This document shows, piece after piece, positions 58,326 through 64,000 of a stretch of 64,000 nt of DNA. How positions within the stretch are numbered: the first letter of the stretch is position 1; each line of letters starts with the position of its first letter. Position numbers and translations under genes: made by a program. The notes under the pieces are model-generated. The model ran no database searches. It saw only the letters and a program-made list of their open reading frames with translations, and was not told the origin of the DNA. Source of the stretch: CALRWV02 sp943371965 (GTDB lineage: Bacteria; Bacteroidota; JABWAT01); NCBI GenBank assembly GCA_943371965.1, contig CALRWV020000006.1, forward strand, positions 124,001 through 188,000, read 5' to 3'.

Positions 58326-59649
58326 TACAATTGCGAAATCGTCGCGTTCAATTAAAGTAGATTACCTTGCACGTGTTGAAGGAGAAGGTTCCCTTTACAT
58401 CAAATTCAAAAATAATAAAGTCAGTGAAGTCAAACTGAAAATATTTGAACCTCCACGTTTCTTTGAAGCTTTTCTGCGTGACAGAAAATATACTGAAGCT
58501 CCGGATATCACGGCCCGGATTTGCGGAATTTGTCCGGTAGCATACCAGATGAGTTCAGTTCATGCCATGGAAAAAATATTGGATATCAAAATGACTCCGC
58601 AACTTCGTGACCTTCGAAGACTTTTGTATTGTGGAGAATGGATTGAAAGTCATTTGCTTCACATGTTTCTTCTTCACGTTCCTGATTTTTTGGGCTATCA
58701 GGATTCCATCCAGCTGGCAAAAGATTATCCGGATATTGTAAAAACTGCTTTAAAAATCAAAAAGGTGGGCAATGATATAGTAAACCTGATAGGTGGAAGG
58801 GAAATACATCCCATTAATGTCAGGGTTGGTGGGTTTTACCGATTGCCCGATATGAAGGAGCTGGATATTCTGTATCAGGATATTGAGTGGGCACTTTCAA
58901 ATTCTCTAATTTTAATGGATGTTTTGAAACTGCTTGAATACCCGGTTCTTGAACGCGATTATGAATTTGTAGCGCTAAGATACAATCCTGAAAAAGAAAC
59001 CGGACTGAAACCGGAATATCCTTTCAATGAAGGAAGGCTGGTTTCAAATAAAGGTCTGGATATTTCAATTGAGGAATACGAACATCACTTTACGGAAATC
59101 CATGAAAAACATTCCAACGCTCTTCATTCAGTGCATAACAAATTCGGTTCTTACCATGTTGGACCGATTTCCCGCTTCAATCTGAATTATGATCTCCTTC
59201 CTGAAAGTGTGAAAAAAGTGGCAATGGAACTGAACATAACTCCACCTGTAGTCAATCCGTTCATGAGTTTGAAAGTCAGATTTGTAGAATCAGTTTATGC
59301 ACTGCAGGAAGCAAAACGGATTATTGAAAATTACCATCGACCGGAATCTCCATTTATACATGCTGAAGTTAAAGCAGGTGTTGGATGTGCCTGTACAGAA
59401 GCACCGAGAGGGATTTTATATCACCGTTATAAAATTGATGAAAAGGGAATAATCAGGGAAGCAAAAATTGTTCCGCCAACCTCACAGAACCTATCAACCA
59501 TTGAAGAGGATCTCAAAGAATTTGCACAGAACAACCAGTCGCTTTCAGATGAAAAACTGACATGGAAATGTGAACAGACCGTTCGTAATTATGACCCCTG
59601 TATTTCATGTGCCACTCACTTCTTAAACCTGACAGTTGAAAGAACATGA
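58315..59649 (+). CDS. hydA: NiFe-hydrogenase alpha (large) subunit, group 3b
   Basis: From ATG 58315 the protein is 444 aa. Nickel-binding motif L1 is 'ARICGICPVAYQMSSVHAM' (Cys70, Cys73) and L2 is 'YDPCISCATHF' (Cys429, Cys432, His435), typical of group 3b bidirectional NAD(P)-linked hydrogenases. Nine residues follow His435, the short tail that the maturation protease would remove. The reaction is reversible H2 oxidation/proton reduction, and some enzymes also reduce sulfur. A protease gene starts one base after the stop. Confidence 0.96.
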   Translation: MKDSTIAKSSRSIKVDYLARVEGEGSLYIKFKNNKVSEVKLKIFEPPRFFEAFLRDRKYTEAPDITARICGICPVAYQMSSVHAMEKILDIKMTPQLRDLRRLLYCGEWIESHLLHMFLLHVPDFLGYQDSIQLAKDYPDIVKTALKIKKVGNDIVNLIGGREIHPINVRVGGFYRLPDMKELDILYQDIEWALSNSLILMDVLKLLEYPVLERDYEFVALRYNPEKETGLKPEYPFNEGRLVSNKGLDISIEEYEHHFTEIHEKHSNALHSVHNKFGSYHVGPISRFNLNYDLLPESVKKVAMELNITPPVVNPFMSLKVRFVESVYALQEAKRIIENYHRPESPFIHAEVKAGVGCACTEAPRGILYHRYKIDEKGIIREAKIVPPTSQNLSTIEEDLKEFAQNNQSLSDEKLTWKCEQTVRNYDPCISCATHFLNLTVERT

Positions 59650-59650
59650 A

Positions 59651-60139
59651 ATGGATTTGCAACGGAAAAGAAACCTGATAATCGGTATCGGAAACGAATT
59701 CCGGCATGATGACAGTTGTGGTCTTTACATTGCAAACAAATTGAAAACCAGTAGTCTACCCAACACAGATGTGAAATCTCAATCGGGTGAATCTACAGGA
59801 TTGATTGAAACCTGGAAAGGGTACTCAACTGTTTATGTAGTTGATGCAATTTTATCTCCCGATGAACCCGGAACCATTTTTAAAATCAACGCAATGGAGC
59901 AGGAAATTCCCAAGAATCTGTTTAAGTATTCCATTCACAGTTTTGGAATTGCAGAAGCAGTTGAACTTGGTAAAATGATTTCAGAGCTTCCCGAAAAAAT
60001 TATTATTTACGGAATTGTTCTTGAATCATTTCACGATGGACGCGGATTAAGCAGCAAGGTTTTGAAATCATCAAGAAAAGTAATCAAATCCATCACAGAA
60101 GAAATCAATCAGCTCCATCTTGAATACGAAATCTTTTAA
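59651..60139 (+). CDS. Hydrogenase maturation protease
   Basis: From ATG 59651 the product is 162 aa. It has the HyaD/HycI-family signatures 'LIIGIGNEFRHDDSCGLY', 'YVVDAILSPDEPGTIFKI' and 'SIHSFGIAEAVELGKMI', covering the Glu, Asp and His that contact nickel in the precursor. It trims the C-terminal tail of HydA after metal insertion. It starts one base after hydA; an earlier TTG would overlap hydA. Confidence 0.93.
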   Translation: MDLQRKRNLIIGIGNEFRHDDSCGLYIANKLKTSSLPNTDVKSQSGESTGLIETWKGYSTVYVVDAILSPDEPGTIFKINAMEQEIPKNLFKYSIHSFGIAEAVELGKMISELPEKIIIYGIVLESFHDGRGLSSKVLKSSRKVIKSITEEINQLHLEYEIF

Positions 60140-60174
60140 TAAATTCATTTGGTGAATTATCCAAACCAAAACCT

Positions 60175-60245
60175 GTCATTGCGAGGCACTCCGAAGCAAT
60201 CTCAAAATTCAAAATAAAGATTGCTTCGGAGTACCTCGCAATGAC
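60175..60245. repeat. Long near-perfect inverted repeat within the hydrogenase operon
   Basis: Arms 60175-60202 (starts GTCATTGCGAGGCACTCCGA) and 60218-60245 (ends GTACCTCGCAATGAC) match at 27 of 28 positions with a 15-bp loop. It fills most of the gap between the protease and hypF genes. Such a strong hairpin could terminate or stabilise the upstream transcript. Family similar to 'GTCATTGCGAGG' repeats seen in other genomes. Confidence 0.9.
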
Positions 60246-60268
60246 AAAGATTTGAAAATAACAAAAAT

Positions 60269-62569
60269 ATGAGCAACAGAAAACGTCTCTTCATTTTAAT
60301 TACCGGTGCTGTTCAGGGTGTTGGATTCCGTCCATTTGTTTTCAGATTGGCTGATGAACTGAACCTGTTGGGATGGGTTATCAACTCATCACGCGGTGTT
60401 GAAATAGAAGTTGAAGCAGATGAACATGTTTTGAATAATTTTCTTCTTCGTTTGAAAACTGAGATTCCGCTAAGAGCATACATTCAAAGCATTGATTTCT
60501 GGTGGCTTGAATTGAAAGGTTATGCTTCATTCGAAATAAGGAAAAGTGAAGGTGGTGAAAAATCAGTATTCATACTTCCAGATATCGCAACCTGTCCGGA
60601 TTGTACAAAAGATATTTTTGATCCCAACAACCGGCGTTATCATTATCCGTTTACAAATTGCACAAACTGTGGACCGCGCTATTCCATCATCGAAGAATTG
60701 CCTTACGACCGGATAAAAACGTCAATGAAACAGTTTCAAATGTGCCCCGATTGTCAGGAAGAATACAATGATCCGCATAACCGTAGATTTCATGCTCAAC
60801 CAAATGCTTGTCCGGAATGCGGTCCACAAATCTGGTTGTCAGATAATTCGGAAAAAATAATTGCGACCCGAAATCACGCTTTAACTGAAACCGTAAAAAT
60901 ATTGAAATCAGGAAAAACAATTGCTGTAAAAGGGATTGGCGGATTTCATTTGATGGCGGCTGCAAATAATCACGATGCAGTTAATTTACTTCGGTTGAGA
61001 AAACACCGTCCATCAAAACCATTTGCAATAATGGTTCCATCGATAGAGTGGATTTACAAAATAGCAGAACCGACTGAAGTTGAAATGACTGCATTGAAAT
61101 CACCTGAAGGTCCAATTGTTCTGGTACGAAAAAAAGAGAACATATCTGACTTGATTTCAGAGTCAGTTTCCCCTGAAAATCCTTATCTCGGAATCATGCT
61201 TCCTTCTACGCCGCTTCATCATCTGATTCTGAGTGAATTGAACCAGCCTGTCATTGCAACCAGCGGGAATTTGTCAGATGAACCAATTTGCATTGACAAT
61301 AAAGAAGCACTTGAAAGATTAAACTCCATTGCTGATTATTTTCTGTTGCACAACCGTCTTATCGACCGCCCGGTTGATGACTCAATTGTTAGAGTTATCA
61401 ATGGCAGATCAATTGTAATGAGGAGAGCGCGGGGACTTGCACCGCTTCCTGTTCCACTTGTAAATGATAAAAATCAGAATATACTTGCACTTGGTGGACA
61501 TCTGAAAAATACAATCTCGCTTCAGGTAAAGAATAATTGTTTCATCAGTCAGCACTTGGGTGATCTTGACAGTGAAATATCGGTTGACACTTACAGAATC
61601 TGTATTTCTGATTTGAAGAAACTGTACAACTCAGCTCCGGAAATTATCCTGCATGATTTGCATCCAAATTATCAGAGTACAGTTGAATCAGACCGTCTTC
61701 ACGGTGAAAAAATTCCAGTTCAGCATCACGTTGCTCACCTGATGAGCGTTGTTGCAGAAAACCGATTGAGTCCACCCCTGTTGGGTTTTTGCTGGGATGG
61801 AACAGGTTACGGAACGGACGAAACTATATGGGGAAGTGAGGTCTTCCTTTGGAAAGAAAAAACAGTTCAACGGTTTGCTTCTCTGTATCCATTTCCCTTG
61901 GCAGGTGGAGATGCAGGATCAAAAGAACCTGTAAGATCTGCTTTGGGTCTGCTTAAAGAATTGAATTGGTTTGACTCAGGATTGGATTTACTGAAAAAGA
62001 ATTATCCTGAATATCAAATGGAAAAAATTATTAAAATAATTGCCAAGGACATTGGAGTTTTCAGATGTCACAGTATGGGTCGATTGTTTGATGGTTTTTC
62101 TGCTCTTTTAGGAATTGCACCTCTTTCACAGTTTGAAGGGGAAGCAGCTATGAGAGTTGAATTTGCTGCTGACAAAAATCCAGATTATAATTCAGAAAAT
62201 GATTTTTTTCCAATAATTGAAAACCGAAACCGGAAACCCTATGAACCGCTTTATTGGATGGATTGGAGACCGTTTGTCAGAGATTCAATAGATCAATTGA
62301 TAAGCGGAAAAAACGCAAATGATCTTGCCATGAAATTTCATTCAGTTTTGGTGAATACAATTTTTAAAATATCGGAAATGCAGATAATAAACAGATTGGC
62401 AGTAAGCGGTGGATGTTTTCAGAATAAAGTTCTATTGTCAACTCTCTTGAATGAAGCAGAAAAAAAATCAGTGTCAGTTTTCACCAACCAGCGTGTTCCT
62501 CCGAATGATGGTGGAATTTCGTTGGGGCAGGTCGCGTATTATTTGAGTGGAGTGGAGTTGGTTGGTTAA
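60269..62569 (+). CDS. hypF: Carbamoyltransferase HypF
   Basis: The 766-aa protein has the acylphosphatase domain 'LITGAVQGVGFRPFVFRLAD', two zinc-finger pairs ('CPDCTKDIFDPNNRRYHYPF', 'CTNCGPRYSIIEELPYDR', 'CPDCQEEYNDPHNRRFHAQP', 'CPECGPQIW'), a YrdC-like domain ('VKGIGGFHLMAAANNHDAV', 'RLRKHRPSKPFAIMVPS') and a Kae1-like C-terminal domain ('HDLHPNYQSTVESDRLHGE', 'HHVAHLMSVVAEN', 'GFCWDGTGYGTDETIWGSE'). It supplies carbamoyl groups to HypE. A strong hairpin lies 3 bp after its stop. Confidence 0.97.
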   Translation: MSNRKRLFILITGAVQGVGFRPFVFRLADELNLLGWVINSSRGVEIEVEADEHVLNNFLLRLKTEIPLRAYIQSIDFWWLELKGYASFEIRKSEGGEKSVFILPDIATCPDCTKDIFDPNNRRYHYPFTNCTNCGPRYSIIEELPYDRIKTSMKQFQMCPDCQEEYNDPHNRRFHAQPNACPECGPQIWLSDNSEKIIATRNHALTETVKILKSGKTIAVKGIGGFHLMAAANNHDAVNLLRLRKHRPSKPFAIMVPSIEWIYKIAEPTEVEMTALKSPEGPIVLVRKKENISDLISESVSPENPYLGIMLPSTPLHHLILSELNQPVIATSGNLSDEPICIDNKEALERLNSIADYFLLHNRLIDRPVDDSIVRVINGRSIVMRRARGLAPLPVPLVNDKNQNILALGGHLKNTISLQVKNNCFISQHLGDLDSEISVDTYRICISDLKKLYNSAPEIILHDLHPNYQSTVESDRLHGEKIPVQHHVAHLMSVVAENRLSPPLLGFCWDGTGYGTDETIWGSEVFLWKEKTVQRFASLYPFPLAGGDAGSKEPVRSALGLLKELNWFDSGLDLLKKNYPEYQMEKIIKIIAKDIGVFRCHSMGRLFDGFSALLGIAPLSQFEGEAAMRVEFAADKNPDYNSENDFFPIIENRNRKPYEPLYWMDWRPFVRDSIDQLISGKNANDLAMKFHSVLVNTIFKISEMQIINRLAVSGGCFQNKVLLSTLLNEAEKKSVSVFTNQRVPPNDGGISLGQVAYYLSGVELVG

Positions 62570-62571
62570 AA

Positions 62572-62604
62572 AAACCTGACAGGTCTCGCAGACCTGTCAG
62601 GTTT
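62572..62604. repeat. Palindromic 'AAACCTGACAGGTCT' repeat and likely terminator of hypF
   Basis: AAACCTGACAGGTCT (62572-62586) pairs perfectly with AGACCTGTCAGGTTT (62590-62604) around a 3-nt loop. It starts 2 bp after the hypF stop, with A-run and T-run on either side. Confidence 0.88.
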
Positions 62605-62690
62605 GGATTGTTTGGTTGTAATTCCAGATTCATCCATTTCCCTTGACTTCAGTCAACGGAGTTTTCGGGTTGGTGGTAATTAACCAAAAA

Positions 62691-62723
62691 AGACCTGTGA
62701 GGTTTCTGAAACCTCACAGGTCT
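62691..62723. repeat. Palindromic 'AGACCTGTGAGGTTT' repeat and likely terminator of clpB
   Basis: AGACCTGTGAGGTTT (62691-62705) pairs perfectly with AAACCTCACAGGTCT (62709-62723) around a 3-nt loop. It lies 42 bp beyond the clpB stop (minus strand). It differs from the hypF copy at one arm position, and its core matches the copy at 42209-42243. Confidence 0.88.
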
Positions 62724-62765
62724 AAACTTTCGATTATCGTTTCCCGATTTTCTTCAATCGCTCCT

Positions 62766-64000
62766 TCAAACCACATCCGCATTCACAAATTCCACTCTTG
62801 CAAAATCCAAACCATCGGTAGTTTTAATTACTTCAATATGATCTCCTGCTTTAAACGTACCCAGAAGAATTTGCTCTGACAGCGGATTTGTTATGTATTT
62901 CTGAAGAATCCTTTTTAACGGTCTTGCTCCGAATTGCGGATCATATCCTAAACCAGCAGCAAAACTTTTTGCTTCAGGTGAAAGTTCAATATTTAAATTG
63001 TTCTTTGCAGCAAGTTGTTTGATTCTGTTGAACTGAAATGTAACTATTTCAGAAACTTCATCACGTGATAAGGGATGAAAAACAATCACTTCATCAACAC
63101 GGTTCAGGAATTCAGGTCGCAAAGTCTGTTTCAGCATTTTGTTCAAACTATCCTTCAAATCATCCATGATTTTATCACGGTTGTTTCCAGTCAGTTCAGC
63201 CAGTTTTTCCTGAATCATCTGAGAACCCAGATTTGAGGTCATAATGATGATCGTGTTTTTAAAATTTACAGTTCTTCCCTGATTGTCAGTTAGTCTTCCA
63301 TCATCCAAAACCTGAAGAAGAACATTGTAAACATCAGCATGTGCCTTTTCGATTTCGTCAAGCAGGATGACAGAATAAGGTTTCCGTCTGACGGCTTCAG
63401 TCAACTGACCACCTTCATCATATCCAACATATCCTGGGGGTGCGCCAATCAATCTTGAAACAGAATGTTTTTCCATGTATTCACTCATGTCAATTCTAAC
63501 AATTGCATCTTCATTGTCAAACATGAACTCTGCCAAAGCTTTTGCAAGTTCTGTTTTTCCAACTCCCGTTGTTCCCAGAAAAATGAAAGAACCGATTGGT
63601 TTGTTTTCATCCTGCAATCCGGCACGTGAACGTCTGACTGCAGCAGATACAGCCTGAACGGCTTCAAGCTGACCAACAACTCTGGTTCTCAATCTTTCTT
63701 CCATGTGGAGAAGTTTAATGCGTTCCGATTCCAGCATTCTTGTGACTGGAATTCCTGTCCATTTTGCAACAATTTCGGCAATGTCCTCTGCATCCACTTC
63801 CTCTTTCAGCATTTTTCTGGTTTCCTGAAGTTTCATCAGTTTTTCATTGGTTTCGTTCAATGATTTTTCAAGATTGGTAATGGTGCCATATCTGATTTCA
63901 GCAACCTTTCCATAATCACCGTCCCGCTCATATTGTTCTGCCTGTGTTTTTGCAACATCGATTGCAGATTTCATTTCCCGGATCGATTGAATAAGCTCTT
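62766..64000 (-). CDS. clpB: ATP-dependent chaperone ClpB, C-terminal part (5' end outside window)
   Basis: The frame is open to the window edge (last codons read ELIQSIREM upstream of Met), so this is the 3' half of clpB. It holds the end of the coiled-coil middle domain ('AEQYERDGDYGKVAEIRYGT'), 'VAKWTGIPVTRMLESERIKL', the second AAA+ module with Walker A 'FLGTTGVGKTELAKALAEFM', 'IDMSEYMEKHSVSRLIGAPP', Walker B 'VILLDEIEKAH', arginine-finger region 'RPEFLNRVDEVIVFHPL' and 'DPQFGARPLKRILQKYI'. ClpB dissolves protein aggregates together with DnaK. No sign of truncation other than the window edge. Confidence 0.96.
   Translation of the reverse strand, partial: ELIQSIREMKSAIDVAKTQAEQYERDGDYGKVAEIRYGTITNLEKSLNETNEKLMKLQETRKMLKEEVDAEDIAEIVAKWTGIPVTRMLESERIKLLHMEERLRTRVVGQLEAVQAVSAAVRRSRAGLQDENKPIGSFIFLGTTGVGKTELAKALAEFMFDNEDAIVRIDMSEYMEKHSVSRLIGAPPGYVGYDEGGQLTEAVRRKPYSVILLDEIEKAHADVYNVLLQVLDDGRLTDNQGRTVNFKNTIIIMTSNLGSQMIQEKLAELTGNNRDKIMDDLKDSLNKMLKQTLRPEFLNRVDEVIVFHPLSRDEVSEIVTFQFNRIKQLAAKNNLNIELSPEAKSFAAGLGYDPQFGARPLKRILQKYITNPLSEQILLGTFKAGDHIEVIKTTDGLDFARVEFVNADVV

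Noticed and set aside
55079..59649. Hydrogenase as group 3d (Hox, NAD-linked) type
   Set aside because: Group 3d has HoxF/HoxU-type diaphorase subunits; here the gamma subunit is FNR-like and the beta subunit is a two-cluster HydB, which fits group 3b.
1..64000. CRISPR array
   Set aside because: The repeats seen are inverted or dispersed; none forms regularly spaced direct repeats with unique spacers.

Overview
The window is a dense, AT-rich bacterial chromosome segment with about 60 protein genes and one tRNA. The lineage looks like the Bacteroidota/Chlorobiota/Ignavibacteriota (FCB) group. Three secreted proteins end in a type IX secretion sorting domain with the 'NYPNPFNP' signature that is typical of Ignavibacteria and relatives. 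Other pointers are a periplasmic-propeller histidine kinase, many lipoproteins with short lipoboxes, and intergenic DNA full of palindromic repeats. No phage, transposase gene, plasmid gene or CRISPR array was seen. The lineage call is an inference from gene content only.

Layout. 1-10.8 kb is a secreted beta-glucan degradation region: the C-terminal part of a GH3 beta-glucosidase, a GH5 glucanase with CBM6-like and sorting domains, a GH144-type endo-beta-1,2-glucanase, an SMP-30/gluconolactonase-like protein and a GH16 lipoprotein. A parvulin-type foldase and a lipoprotein lie among them. 11.3-13.9 kb holds an alpha/beta hydrolase and two unknown lipoproteins. 13.9-20.3 kb is a sulfate uptake operon (yezD-like, OprP-like porin, sulfate-binding protein, cysT, cysW, cysA) with an Rrf2 regulator. 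The same inverted repeat, GTCTAT-N7-ATAGAC, lies upstream of both yezD and the regulator gene. 20.5-23.9 kb is a DUF2971 gene and four lipoprotein genes, one a YiiX-like papain-fold amidase, followed by a terminator and tRNA-Phe(GAA). 24.2-28.7 kb encodes a MacAB/LolCDE-like ABC exporter with two separate permeases.

28.8-34.3 kb resembles leucine or isoprenoid acyl-CoA catabolism: a LiuC/AtuE-like hydratase, AtuA (DUF1446) with its small ferredoxin-fold partner as a separate protein, and a carboxylase beta subunit. An acyl-CoA dehydrogenase lies at 42-43 kb. 34.5-41 kb has an ankyrin lipoprotein, a secreted propeller protein, and a NarL-type regulator with a giant propeller sensor kinase. 41-47.4 kb has CYTH, SRPBCC, Apt, CoaX, propeller and HAD genes.

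47.6-62.6 kb is a nearly complete NiFe-hydrogenase locus. hypABCDE forms one overlapping operon. A convergent PPDK gene and a His-rich nickel/cobalt transporter follow. The second operon encodes a group 3b-type hydrogenase (beta, a stand-alone cyclic-nucleotide-binding protein, gamma, delta, alpha), its maturation protease and HypF. The window ends inside clpB.

Intergenic space is unusually rich in repeats: perfect palindromes just downstream of stop codons that probably act as terminators, families resembling 'GTCATyCTGAGCG' and 'CGCAAAGACGC', and one 111-bp MITE-like element inserted in frame within a lipoprotein signal peptide.
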